Part shown: positions 21,612-35,191 of the stretch, piece after piece | Numbering within the stretch: position 1 is the stretch's first letter | Layout of the letters: every line of letters starts with the position of its first letter | NCBI GenBank assembly: GCA_037042915.1 | Contig: JAXOIZ010000014.1 | Location: 22,454 to 86,453 of the forward strand | From: Auricularia sp. M13 | Lineage: Eukaryota > Basidiomycota > Agaricomycetes > Auriculariales > Auriculariaceae | Reading direction: 5' to 3' | Length of the DNA stretch: 64,000 bases | The notes under the pieces: generated by a model | What the model saw: the letters and a program-made list of their open reading frames with translations, nothing else | What the model was told of the DNA's origin: nothing | Database searches by the model: none | Translations under genes and position numbers: made by a program

Positions 21612-23315
21612 CTACGCACTCCGCCCGTCCCAAGGGCCCGGCGAAATGAGGTGGCGGCGCAGTGGCAGTAAACCGTGTTGTATTGCTCGCAAAGATAACG
21701 ATCTATGTACACAACCGCAGCGCCACGCATCGGGCTTAATCGACGCCGTCAGCAGGTCGCCCAGCGTCCACGCCGTCGTGTCGCGCACGTGAATGTCCGG
21801 GTCGCGAATCATGTCAATCATAATGGGCAGCGCCTGCTGGACGAGCGGCGCGAGAGCCGCGGGATCAGGGCCGTCAAGAATCGAGCCGAACGCCATGACG
21901 GCCGCCTCGCGGAAGTGCCAGTCGGGGTTCTTGATGTTGACCTCGATGAACGGCAGCGCCTGCTGGACGATCGCGTCGCCCACGGCCTGCGCGAGCAGAC
22001 CCAAACACGTGCCAGCGGCCATCGAGACGTTCCACTCGTCCTCGTCCGCGTCCTCCTCTTGGCGCGTGAGCAACTGCAGGATGACGGGCATGATCTCGGG
22101 CAGGGCGATTTTGGCAAAATATTTGCTCTCGTTCTCCGGCTGCTCGCCGTACTCGGCGGCCTCCGCCTCCTCGATAGCGAGGTCGATCTCCTCCTCGCAC
22201 ACCGTCGACCAGAACTCGACGGCCTGCAGCGCGACGGCCTCCTCCGGGTTCTTCATCCCGAGCACGGTGAGGCCGAAGAGCGCCCGCTCCATGTAGAAGC
22301 TCATCTTGTCGTAGTACAGGCCCATTATGCGCACCAGGCATTCGAACGCGGCGACCTGCACGGGCACGGACGGGTTCTGCGTCGCCTCGCAGACGACCTG
22401 CATGATGTAGTTGCGCTCGCCCTGCGCGAGTCAGCGGACGCGTCATCTCGCTTGCTCGGGACCGACTGACCTCGCGTTCAAAGTTCTCGCGCACAAACTC
22501 CAGCGAGTTGTAGAGCGCATTGATCGCGGCGAGCTGAACGTCTGGCGACGGCTCGTCCTTGCGCGCGCCGTGTACGACGGCGGTGAGGATCTCGTTTGCG
22601 CGCATGGCGAGCACCTCCGGCCGCTGCCACCAAATCAGCGCCGAAAACCAAAAGAAAAAACCAAGGAAAAAACGCACGATGGTCTCGCAGATGTAGCCGA
22701 TCGTCTGGAGGGCGGCGACGCGCAGGTTGGCGTTGGAGGGGTCATTGACGTAGCCGAGCAGGCCCTGGATGAGCTCGGGCCACTGGTGATGCGGCAGCTC
22801 GACGGCGGCGATGGCGGCGATGACCTGGGCAGAAACGCCCGCCGCGCGCGTGGGCGACGAGAGCGTCTGCAGGACCTGCTGTTTGACCTGGTTTTTGGTG
22901 TCGGCCGGGAGGTTGAGCCAGCGGGCCTCGTAGTCTTGCTGCCGTTGCACGTCCTGTCCGCGGAACTGAGTATACTGCGGTTACTGGCACAAGATAATAG
23001 ACTCACCCTTGCTGTCAGAGCGTTCTTGAGCGCGATACCGGCGGCGTTCCTCGTCAACATTTCGGCAGACTCTTTGGCGAGCTCCTGGGCGAGCAGCACC
23101 ATGTACACGGGCTGCGGCGGGCATCAGTACTGACCAGGCCGTGGCGCAGACGCTGATTGGGACGCACGTAGTTGGTGGCCGCTGCGTGCTCTAAGGCGGC
23201 GGTGGCATTCTGACGCGTCGCGGCGTCTGGCAGATAGGTTAGTATTAACCGACGCGCTCTATACGGCGCACTCGCCAGTGGCCAGCGAGTCTGAAAGGAG
23301 ACTGGCGACGTTCAT
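21612..23315 (-). CDS. KAP95: Truncated importin-beta / Kap95-like protein, copy 3
   Basis: Exons 23276-23315, 23168-23226, 23007-23111, 22678-22965, 22471-22623 and 21612-22421, with the same splice sites (GC-AG first intron) and the same protein as copy 1. Substitutions and small deletions lie just downstream of the stop codon (21521-21560), but none lies in an exon. Confidence 0.85.
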
Positions 23316-26300
23316 CCTGCAGCTCGTGCCTGGAGAATGGGAGGGAGAGAAAGTGTGGCTCTGTTTTCCCGGTCCGCTCGCTTTTTCCCTCGCGTCCAAA
23401 GAACAACCTCGACTATGGACAAGGCAAGCAAAACTGTCCTTCCTTCCTGTTTTTTTCTTAATCTCGCCAGGCAAGAGGAGGTGCGCGTGGCGGTGGCGGC
23501 CACCCGGCTGCTCGCGATAAGACTCGAACTTCCACTCTCGCGGGTGGTTCTTTGGCCGCGGACGCCGAAGGCGGCCGCCACGTGCTCGTCTTGCCTGGTC
23601 GACGGTTTTGGCGCCGGCTTGCTCGCTGCCACGACCGCCGTGCGCGCTGGGCGTTAGTCCCCTACTGCCGCGGCGTTCGTGGCTGCTGCTGCTGCTGTGC
23701 ACGTCAACGCTCGGTGCAGCGTCAAAGCAATTACTAGGTAATTAACAAGCAGCTCGCAGTCGGCAGCCGTCGAGAAAGCTCGCGCCCAACTCGCGCTGCC
23801 GTGACCCCAGTTGGTCTCTATGCATCCAGCGACGTCGCGCTTGCATCCCGCTTTGCGCTCGCAGTCGCATACACCGCGCGCTTGCAAGACGCTACCTGCC
23901 ATTCATCCAGATCCCCACGCTCGCCGACGTTGCCAACGTACTCGAATTCACTTGCCATCGTCGCGTCAAAGACATTACTACCAGCCAAGTATTGGCGATG
24001 ACTCTGCGAACGTCGTCAACTAAGCTCGAACGTCGGCTCACAAGGAATGGTCGCATGCATCTCACAGTCGCATACACCGCGCGCTTGCAAGACGCTGCCT
24101 GCCATCGTCGCGTCAAAGACATTGCTACCAGGTAAGTATTTGCGACAGCTCTGCTCACGTCGTCATCGCCCGCCCGAGTAACGGTGTCGATCGTGAGTTT
24201 TCATTGTCGACTAAAAGTCAAACAAACTCACCGAACGCGTCAGTTTTCAGGACAATTCGACGGCTCAGCGTTGCCAAGACCGCGTCGAGCAGCGTTGCAA
24301 AGTCCGCGTCTAGCAACGTTGCAAACAGCTGCCCCTCGTCGCTGCCGATCGTGAGTTTTACTTTCTTGAACTTGAAGCCCTCTTACATCATCATCAGCTC
24401 TTGGATCGCACTCAGGATTCACTCGCGGGCACGCGCCGTCCATGATAAGCTATGTATGCCTCTTTCCTATCCCTGACTTTGTACGCTGACTTCATTCAGG
24501 ACACGACTTTTGCCGATCGAGGACGAGTCCAGCGATGCCCACGGCTCGTCCATCGCGTGTGTTTTTATTTGCACGCAGCCAAACCTGACGATCGGACGCT
24601 CAGATTATACAAAGCACCCGCGACGACGCAGACGGTGACGCGCGCCGCGCTCGAGCCGCGTGGGCGAGCAGACGACGAGGAGCTGCCGATAGGACGCAAA
24701 TCAGGCGCCAGAGCGCAGCTCGCGACTCGGGGCGTTCAGCTCGTCGTCAGCGGCATGCGCAGTCGCGGCCTGCGCGTGCCAGCTAGAGAGGACGGCGCTC
24801 GCGTCACGCACTCCGTGCTCGCGGCGCAGAACGTCCAGTTCGATGCAAACAGGCTCGCGGCCTTCGCCCCAAGCGCCGTTCTCTCTTGCGTGCGCGCCAG
24901 CGCGAGAGGACAGCGCTCGGGTCGCCCACTCCGTGATCGCGAGGCGGAGCGTCTGGTTCGGTGCGAACAGGCTGCGCGCCGCAAGCACCGTCCTCTCGCG
25001 CGCACGCACCAGCGAGAGGGAGGACGGTGCTCGGGTCGCGCGCGATGCGGAGCGTCCGGTTCAATGTGAACAGGCCGCGCTCGCCGTCGCGGCCAGCGCT
25101 ACGAGCCCCGTTCTCTCTCTCGGATGCGTGCATGCAAGAGAGGACAACGCTGGGTCCGTGCACCCCGCGAGCACGATATGTATGCGTAGCGACTCACCAA
25201 TATACCGTTTCCCTCGCCATTCCGCGCCATCGCCGTCGTGCTGCAAAATGAGCTTGAGTAAAGTCTACATGCGATAGGAAGGCCAAGGACGTACTATTGG
25301 TGAAAATGGTAGCGTGAACTTGGACCGCAAATTAATGCTGCCTGCGAGGGAAGTTGTCAGCCGCGAGCAGAACCCATCGCAATCACTAGTACTCACCTGT
25401 GACGGCCGAACGGTTGTCTTGTACACCAACAAATGTATGCCTGCCTGTAAAACGTCATTTGGCTGAAACGGACTGCGATCGGACACTCACAATCGAGTGT
25501 CGTGTGTTGGCGCTGTTCGGTGGTCGTGAGCATACTTACAGCCGGCGGACGACGCACAGCGCAGAATGATGAACTCACGATCGGCGACGTTGAATGTGTC
25601 TGGTACAACAACGGGCACATACCGGGGGGTATTTCCGTCGTCATGAGCGCAGGCAGTCGGAACGCGACAGGAAGACTCACGATGTCGCAACGAGAACGCT
25701 CGATCGACCCCACGTCGACAGCGCGGGTACGCGGCGAGCACGAGTCCAGTGGCCACGGACATCGAGGGCGCACTCGGAGTGCGCGAATGCATACGTCGGT
25801 TCTGCGAGGTGGCGAGGAGAGAACGTGGGCGATGCGGAGGAGGGAGGTCGGGCTCGATGCTGCACCAGAGTCGCACGCACGCACCTTTTATACCGCTACA
25901 GCGCGGCCTCCCTTCCGATTGAATCCCGGAGGATGACTGTTTCACCTCGTACGAGCACCATGAATAACTTGTTTGCGTTGCTGAAGCGAATCGGCGGTGC
26001 CGAGACCGGGCGGCGGAGGGTTGTGCGGCCTCGCGTCGCGATTCAGACCGATATTCTGCTCGTCCCGCTGCGTCCCCTGGAAATTTTCGTCTTGCACCAA
26101 ATTTCAGTGGTTCAGGATCCAATTAGGCGCCCGTGGGTCAAGGTAGGGAGGAGTAGGTACCCCTATACCCTCTAGACTCCCAAAATCGCTCCTACTCACG
26201 GCCGCCGCGTTTCCGCGTCTCCACGCAGCTCTACCGCGCCATCTGATGCCTAACAAACCGGCGATTGATCTCCGTGAAACGAGAAGCCCAAAGAATAGAG

Positions 26301-26419
26301 CGGCATTGCGAGAAACCGCGTTTTCGTCGCTACAGCGCCGACCGCGTAGCTAGGCTCCCAGCCTCTTCTGCGGCGGATTTCTCATCGGAAAGCACTGCTC
26401 AGTCAGCGCTCATTGAGAC

Positions 26420-29400
26420 GGCATGTGTCAGCACCGGTGAGGCCGCGAGGGTAGGCCGGTGTGTGCGAGTTCATGGGGCGTTGTTCTGGCTGAGCGGAGT
26501 TTGATCACGCGCGTTCTCGTCCCCCCGGGCCGAATTTCTCACCGAATTTCGACGCCTCCGCGGGATACTACCCTCAGCGATGCTATAAATAGAACATGGA
26601 CTGTACATGAGTGCATATGTGAGAGGTAAATGTTCTGGAATGGGTACAAAGTTCGCGTTTTGCGCTCGCGGCGCTCAAGATTTCACCCTGTAAGAAGCGG
26701 CCTGGTCGCTCTCATGGACAATTCACATCGTATATTAGCCTCTCAGACTGTTATCGTTGACTGGCATTTATCATGCCGCACAATCCGACTTCCCTGCCCT
26801 CGTGAGCTGGTCACCAGACGTGCATCTGCACTTGAGATAGAACTAGACAAAATGACTATTCAGAGACCTTATATATGACGCATATCTCATTGTCCGGGAT
26901 CTCAGCCGCCTCAGACGTCGCGTGTATGTTCAGTGCACTCATTCTGCAGCATACGACGCGGGATAGCGCGTTTTGAACGGCTGAGGCTCCTCAGCCCCGT
27001 TCGCATGCATATTTTGCATGCCGCTCGGAATCCGAGGAGGTTCGGCAGGGGTGTTCGTGCTGTGCATACCCAGATTGGAGCTACATCGCGCGACGATATT
27101 CCCGTGAGAACCTCAGGTTCATGTGTCACAGAAATGCTGTGAGATTATACAGACGATGTTGGGCAACTGCTGTGGCTGAATTCACTCGGCAAAATGGAAT
27201 GGTTTGATGGTGGCAACGAAACACCGGATGACCAAGGCCGGACTTGCGCCAAAAATTTCGTCAACTCCGCCCCGTGCCTTTCTTCTCCAGACCAGTGATA
27301 AGTATCCCAGGTCCATTCTCACCCAATTCTCTGCACCATATTCCCCCTGCGCTCACTACGCTCGACAGACGTGCTGCGCAGCTGCCGTCGGCCATGTTGG
27401 CGAACCTCTGCGTGCAGCTTACTCTGGTGGTGCGCTCTGCCATCTGCTCTCGGAGTCGCTTTGCTCATTGTGCCCAGGAGATACACGTCACGTGACTCGC
27501 ACATCCCGCAATTCGGCCTCCAGTCTCCGCACAGGCAGCGGCAACAGGATCGCTACCAGACCACTGTCACGGGAGGTTGAGCTCAATAGTGCGTTCTATA
27601 CGTCCATATGTCGCGTCTCCGAAAGTTTGCTCATGTTTGCCACCAGCCTCTTCCTCGAGCTCCCAGCATCACTGCCTCAAATCCACAGACCGACAGGCTC
27701 AATGCAACACGCAACCGATCTGACGGCGTTTTTTGTGCGGGCTATGCGCAGCCGTCCGCACAACACGCGTTTCTGTCTCTGATGGCCGGTGTCGCTGCAC
27801 GCGCTCGAATACCTCGGTGAGTGCTTCAGTCGTCATTTGTGCAGTCTGCAGTCGTGTCTGACAATCTCGATTAGCCTGAAATGCAGTTCGGCTTTGAACA
27901 CTCTCCGGCGACCTTGAAAAGCATCGCTGCAGCTTTCCCTTCGGAGACGGGGAAATCGGCCTTGCAGCCCGCCGTCGCATGCCAAATCTGCGCTCTCGCC
28001 ACGGCACACCCTGTCGGTTTAACCTCCATGATTCTGTGAGTGCAAACCGCCATCCTCCGTAGATATGGAATCTGCAACTGACGTGATCTCTTTGCAGAAA
28101 ACGAATCGATTCGGGTCCCAAGCCGGCGACGTCGACAGCGCCGTGGGCCTCATGTTTCGCAAGACGTGTTTCTTGTGGTGAGTACATCGAACATCGTCTC
28201 TTCGCAGATATGGAATCTGCAGCTAACGTGTTTGACCTTTTGATTGGCAGGAATTGCTGTGCGAGTCCGCGTACCCTCTGCCAATGTCGCCAACCATCCC
28301 GACCACAGCGCAGCGGGACAAATTACCGGTTTCCTGGCATCAAAATGGCGCTCATGCTCGATCTCATCCACGAGGCGCATACCCTCGACGCGGAACCGGC
28401 GCCTGTCGCCGGCGAGCGACGTTATTCCCCATCGCCGTCGGCAACACAACTCATCCGTTCTGCGGCAAAATTGGCCCCAGGTATCGCGCACATGACGGAG
28501 TCACTCTGGTGAAATGGTACGTCGCGCTGCCGCGGTTTCGTTCCTCGATTTTCGATCCTTTGTTGCTCACCTTCCGATCAACAGCTGGCTGCTGAACTCG
28601 ACCTCAGTCTATCGACCTGGAAATGCGACATCTGGTTGCAACTGACACCAGGAAACATGGTGCGGGCTGTGCTGCGCGTGGGCTCCGTCCGCGGTTGCTG
28701 GCGCGGCGTTCGTTGCCACTTGCTTCCCGTCGCCCTCGCCGCCGTCGGAATCGGACACGGCGTTACACGCTAGACGCGGCCTCGTGGATTATGCTCGTTT
28801 CATGGGTATTCTGCTACGGAGGACAGGTGCTGAGGTGCGTCCTCGTCTCGCAGTTCCCCAATTCGTTTCTTACTCCTCGCCCACCGCTAGCCACAGAATC
28901 GCGCCAGTCCTCGTCCAATCAGCACACACTCTCGGAGGCGGGTGAGCATCTGTGCTATCGATTACCACGTCCAGCGTTCCGCTGGAGCGCTCGCTCTACG
29001 GCCGCTGGTGCTCGATTTTCCGTCCGCCGTGCTTCCCATCACCCAGACCGCCTCGGAACCGGACCTCGTCCGTTCCGCGCAAGACTCGGGCTCGGACATG
29101 GCCACGATGGAAGGACTCTGCAGCGCGAACGGAGTGCGGTGAGGGTGCGTGCTCGTCTCGGAAAGCGCGTTTTTGCTGATCGCGCCATCACCAGCCGCAC
29201 CTCGGGCCCTCCTCTCGACCGATGCGCGCCAGCGCGTGCGTACCAGCGCGGATACGGGCTGCGGCTCAGCCCATCAAAAATCACGCGCCGAGGCCACTTC
29301 CTGGGACGCGAATCGCAAGATTCGTTCGCGCGCGCCCGGCCGAGACGCGGAAACTGCGTTCGTTCGGCGTCGTCCGTTTGCCACCAAATCGCGGGCCATG

Positions 29401-32400
29401 ATTCGACTTGCACGCAGTACCCATGGCCCCCAGTCGCTAGCACCGGCGCTTGGAACTGGCGCGCGAATCGACGGATTTGGTCCGGCGCGCCCAGACTCGG
29501 TCGACATCAACCTCGGCCGTTCCGCCTGAGGATCGGGCTCGCGGTTCTGCTCGACACTGGGAGTCTGCAGCGCGAGTTGCATGCCATGACGGTGCGTGGT
29601 TGACTCGCAATTCGCGTTTTGCTGCTGACGTCCCCAGCACCGCCGTGTGCATCTCCAGGTCATTCCCCCGGCCCCCGTGTGCGGCATCTGGCGCGCATGG
29701 ACGCACAGACCCACCGAGTCAACGCTCGAGGACGGGCGCTTCTTCCTCGGGCGGGAATCGCGAGATTCAGTTGGTCGCGCACGTCCAAAACGCAAAACTT
29801 GCGTTCCGGCGACCTCGCCCGAATCTCCCCAAATTCTGGCGCTGAGTCGGGGTAAATGTCAGCACTCATGAGCTGTGAGCTCTCGCGCCGGCGCTTCGTA
29901 TTCCCGCGGGAATCGACGATTTTGGTCGCGGACGAGCCGAACGCAAAACTCGGTTTTCCTCGACCTCGGCCGTTCCGCGTGAGAGTCGGCACCGTGGCTC
30001 GAGTGCATAAAATGCGCCTGAGGACCGATTTTTGGCTGCGTGCGGCCCTGAACTGCGTCGCGCACGGACGATTTTGTTCGCGTTTTGGCCGTTCCGTCCT
30101 CTTCTCGCTCGTTCCCGCGGTCCTGTATGCATTTTGACACGTAATACACAGTATTGAACACATCCCTGAGCCCGAATCGAACCGTTCACAGCAGGCATGC
30201 CGTACTCTCACAGCAAGCACGCCGCACTCTCACCCCCACAACGCCCATTCCCCGTCTCCCGCCCCTCTCGCGTAGATAGGTCCTACCTCCCGCAAAGTCC
30301 TCCCATTCACTCCCCAAGCACCAATCACAGGCCAAGAAAGTTAAAGACTTACTGAACTCTCCTCGACTTCACTCTTTTCAGCGTCTACGCACTCCGCCCG
30401 TCCCAAGGGCCCGGCGAAATGAGGTGGCGGCGCAGTGGCAGTAAACCGTGTTGTATTGCTCGCAAAGATAACGATCTATGTACACAACCGCAGCGCCACG
30501 CATCGGGCTTAATCGACGCCGTCAGCAGGTCGCCCAGCGTCCACGCCGTCGTGTCGCGCACGTGAATGTCCGGGTCGCGAATCATGTCAATCATAATGGG
30601 CAGCGCCTGCTGGACGAGCGGCGCGAGAGCCGCGGGATCAGGGCCGTCAAGAATCGAGCCGAACGCCATGACGGCCGCCTCGCGGAAGTGCCAGTCGGGG
30701 TTCTTGATGTTGACCTCGATGAACGGCAGCGCCTGCTGGACGATCGCGTCGCCCACGGCCTGCGCGAGCAGACCCAAACACGTGCCAGCGGCCATCGAGA
30801 CGTTCCACTCGTCCTCGTCCGCGTCCTCCTCTTGGCGCGTGAGCAACTGCAGGATGACGGGCATGATCTCGGGCAGGGCGATTTTGGCAAAATATTTGCT
30901 CTCGTTCTCCGGCTGCTCGCCGTACTCGGCGGCCTCCGCCTCCTCGATAGCGAGGTCGATCTCCTCCTCGCACACCGTCGACCAGAACTCGACGGCCTGC
31001 AGCGCGACGGCCTCCTCCGGGTTCTTCATCCCGAGCACGGTGAGGCCGAAGAGCGCCCGCTCCATGTAGAAGCTCATCTTGTCGTAGTACAGGCCCATTA
31101 TGCGCACCAGGCATTCGAACGCGGCGACCTGCACGGGCACGGACGGGTTCTGCGTCGCCTCGCAGACGACCTGCATGATGTAGTTGCGCTCGCCCTGCGC
31201 GAGTCAGCGGACGCGTCATCTCGCTTGCTCGGGACCGACTGACCTCGCGTTCAAAGTTCTCGCGCACAAACTCCAGCGAGTTGTAGAGCGCATTGATCGC
31301 GGCGAGCTGAACGTCTGGCGACGGCTCGTCCTTGCGCGCGCCGTGTACGACGGCGGTGAGGATCTCGTTTGCGCGCATGGCGAGCACCTCCGGCCGCTGC
31401 CACCAAATCAGCGCCGAAAACCAAAAGAAAAAACCAAGGAAAAAACGCACGATGGTCTCGCAGATGTAGCCGATCGTCTGGAGGGCGGCGACGCGCAGGT
31501 TGGCGTTGGAGGGGTCATTGACGTAGCCGAGCAGGCCCTGGATGAGCTCGGGCCACTGGTGATGCGGCAGCTCGACGGCGGCGATGGCGGCGATGACCTG
31601 GGCAGAAACGCCCGCCGCGCGCGTGGGCGACGAGAGCGTCTGCAGGACCTGCTGTTTGACCTGGTTTTTGGTGTCGGCCGGGAGGTTGAGCCAGCGGGCC
31701 TCGTAGTCTTGCTGCCGTTGCACGTCCTGTCCGCGGAACTGAGTATACTGCGGTTACTGGCACAAGATAATAGACTCACCCTTGCTGTCAGAGCGTTCTT
31801 GAGCGCGATACCGGCGGCGTTCCTCGTCAACATTTCGGCAGACTCTTTGGCGAGCTCCTGGGCGAGCAGCACCATGTACACGGGCTGCGGCGGGCATCAG
31901 TACTGACCAGGCCGTGGCGCAGACGCTGATTGGGACGCACGTAGTTGGTGGCCGCTGCGTGCTCTAAGGCGGCGGTGGCATTCTGACGCGTCGCGGCGTC
32001 TGGCAGATAGGTTAGTATTAACCGACGCGCTCTATACGGCGCACTCGCCAGTGGCCAGCGAGTCTGAAAGGAGACTGGCGACGTTCATCCTGCAGCTCGT
32101 GCCTGGAGAATGGGAGGGAGAGAAAGTGTGGCTCTGTTTTCCCGGTCCGCTCGCTTTTTCCCTCGCGTCCAAAGAACAACCTCGACTATGGACAAGGCAA
32201 GCAAAACTGTCCTTCCTTCCTGTTTTTTTTCTTAATCTCGCCAGGCAAGAGGAGGTGCGCGTGGCGGTGGCGGCCACCCGGCTGCTCGCGATAAGACTCG
32301 AACTTCCACTCTCGCGGGTGGTTCTTTGGCCGCGGACGCCGAAGGCGGCCGCCACGTGCTCGTCTTGCCTGGTCGACGGTTTTGGCGCCGGCTTGCTCGC

Positions 32401-35191
32401 TGCCACGACCGCCGTGCGCGCTGGGCGTTAGTCCCCTACTGCCGCGGCGTTCGTGGCTGCTGCTGCTGCTGTGCACGTCAACGCTCGGTGCAGCGTCAAA
32501 GCAATTACTAGGTAATTAACAAGCAGCTCGCAGTCGGCAGCCGTCGAGAAAGCTCGCGCCCAACTCGCGCTGCCGTGACCCCAGTTGGTCTCTATGCATC
32601 CAGCGACGTCGCGCTTGCATCCCGCTTTGCGCTCGCAGTCGCATACACCGCGCGCTTGCAAGACGCTACCTGCCATTCATCCAGATCCCCACGCTCGCCG
32701 ACGTTGCCAACGTACTCGAATTCACTTGCCATCGTCGCGTCAAAGACATTACTACCAGCCAAGTATTGGCGATGACTCTGCGAACGTCGTCAACTAAGCT
32801 CGAACGTCGGCTCACAAGGAATGGTCGCATGCATCTCACAGTCGCATACACCGCGCGCTTGCAAGACGCTGCCTGCCATCGTCGCGTCAAAGACATTGCT
32901 ACCAGGTAAGTATTTGCGACAGCTCTGCTCACGTCGTCATCGCCCGCCCGAGTAACGGTGTCGATCGTGAGTTTTCATTGTCGACTAAAAGTCAAACAAA
33001 CTCACCGAACGCGTCAGTTTTCAGGACAATTCGACGGCTCAGCGTTGCCAAGACCGCGTCGAGCAGCGTTGCAAAGTCCGCGTCTAGCAACGTTGCAAAC
33101 AGCTGCCCCTCGTCGCTGCCGATCGTGAGTTTTACTTTCTTGAACTTGAAGCCCTCTTACATCATCATCAGCTCTTGGATCGCACTCAGGATTCACTCGC
33201 GGGCACGCGCCGTCCATGATAAGCTATGTATGCCTCTTTCCTATCCCTGACTTTGTACGCTGACTTCATTCAGGACACGACTTTTGCCGATCGAGGACGA
33301 GTCCAGCGATGCCCACGGCTCGTCCATCGCGTGTTTTTATTTGCACGCAGCCAAACCTGACGATCGGACGCTCAGATTATACAAAGCACCCGCGACGACG
33401 CAGACGGTGACGCGCGCCGCGCTCGAGCCGCGTGGGCGAGCAGACGACGAGGAGCTGCCGATAGGACGCAAATCAGGCGCCAGAGCGCAGCTCGCGACTC
33501 GGGGCGTTCAGCTCGTCGTCAGCGGCATGCGCAGTCGCGGCCTGCGCGTGCCAGCTAGAGAGGACGGCGCTCGCGTCACGCACTCCGTGCTCGCGGCGCA
33601 GAACGTCCAGTTCGATGCAAACAGGCTCGCGGCCTTCGCCCCAAGCGCCGTTCTCTCTTGCGTGCGCGCCAGCGAGAGAGGACAGCGCTCGGGTCGCCCA
33701 CTCCGTGATCGCGAGGCGGAGCGTCTGGTTCGGTGCGAACAGGCTGCGCGCCGCAAGCACCGTCCTCTCGCGCGCACGCACCAGCGAGAGGGAGGACGGT
33801 GCTCGGGTCGCGCGCGATGCGGAGCGTCCGGTTCAATGTGAACAGGCCGCGCTCGCCGTCGCGGCCAGCGCTACGAGCCCCGTTCTCTCTCTCGGATGCG
33901 TGCATGCAAGAGAGGACAACGCTGGGTCCGTGCACCCCGCGAGCACGATATGTATGCGTAGCGACTCACCAATATACCGTTTCCCTCGCCATTCCGCGCC
34001 ATCGCCGTCGTGCTGCAAAATGAGCTTGAGTAAAGTCTACATGCGATAGGAAGGCCAAGGACGTACTATTGGTGAAAATGGTAGCGTGAACTTGGACCGC
34101 AAATTAATGCTGCCTGCGAGGGAAGTTGTCAGCCGCGAGCAGAACCCATCGCAATCACTAGTACTCACCTGTGACGGCCGAACGGTTGTCTTGTACACCA
34201 ACAAATGTATGCCTGCCTGTAAAACGTCATTTGGCTGAAACGGACTGCGATCGGACACTCACAATCGAGTGTCGTGTGTTGGCGCTGTTCGGTGGTCGTG
34301 AGCATACTTACAGCCGGCGGACGACGCACAGCGCAGAATGATGAACTCACGATCGGCGACGTTGAATGTGTCTGGTACAACAACGGGCACATACCGGGGG
34401 GTATTTCCGTCGTCATGAGCGCAGGCAGTCGGAACGCGACAGGAAGACTCACGATGTCGCAACGAGAACGCTCGATCGACCCCACGTCGACAGCGCGGGT
34501 ACGCGGCGAGCACGAGTCCAGTGGCCACGGACATCGAGGGCGCACTCGGAGTGCGCGAATGCATACGTCGGTTCTGCGAGGTGGCGAGGAGAGAACGTGG
34601 GCGATGCGGAGGAGGGAGGTCGGGCTCGATGCTGCACCAGAGTCGCACGCACGCACCTTTTATACCGCTACAGCGCGGCCTCCCTTCCGATTGAATCCCG
34701 GAGGATGACTGTTTCACCTCGTACGAGCACCATGAATAACTTGTTTGCGTTGCTGAAGCGAATCGGCGGTGCCGAGACCGGGCGGCGGAGGGTTGTGCGG
34801 CCTCGCGTCGCGATTCAGACCGATATTCTGCTCGTCCCGCTGCGTCCCCTGGAAATTTTCGTCTTGCACCAAATTTCAGTGGTTCAGGATCCAATTAGGC
34901 GCCCGTGGGTCAAGGTAGGGAGGAGTAGGTACCCCTATACCCTCTAGACTCCCAAAATCGCTCCTACTCACGGCCGCCGCGTTTCCGCGTCTCCACGCAG
35001 CTCTACCGCGCCATCTGATGCCTAACAAACCGGCGATTGATCTCCGTGAAACGAGAAGCCCAAAGAATAGAGCGGCATTGCGAGAAACCGCGTTTTCGTC
35101 GCTACAGCGCCGACCGCGTAGCTAGGCTCCCAGCCTCTTCTGCGGCGGATTTCTCATCGGAAAGCACTGCTCAGTCAGCGCTCATTGAGAC
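26420..35191. repeat. Tandem array unit 4 (8772 bp)
   Basis: Offset in the gene region is +26419. It differs from the consensus by one extra T in the T tract near 32223 (also seen in unit 6), a two-base deletion near 33331, and the one-base deletion near 34920 shared with units 3 and 5. Confidence 0.97.
30385..32088 (-). CDS. KAP95: Truncated importin-beta / Kap95-like protein, copy 4
   Basis: Exons 32049-32088, 31941-31999, 31780-31884, 31451-31738, 31244-31396 and 30385-31194. Protein and splice sites are as in copy 1. The only nearby variant is a one-base expansion of the T tract about 135 bp upstream of the start codon (near 32223), in the presumed promoter. Confidence 0.85.

Larger units (their letters stand above)
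17632..26419. repeat. Tandem array unit 3 (8788 bp)
   Basis: Offset in the gene region is +17646. Private changes are a 17-bp tandem duplication at 18735-18768 and single-base deletions near 20770 and 21556. A further one-base deletion near 26147 is shared with units 4 and 5. A small variant cluster at 21521-21560 is shared with the non-adjacent unit 7. Confidence 0.97.
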
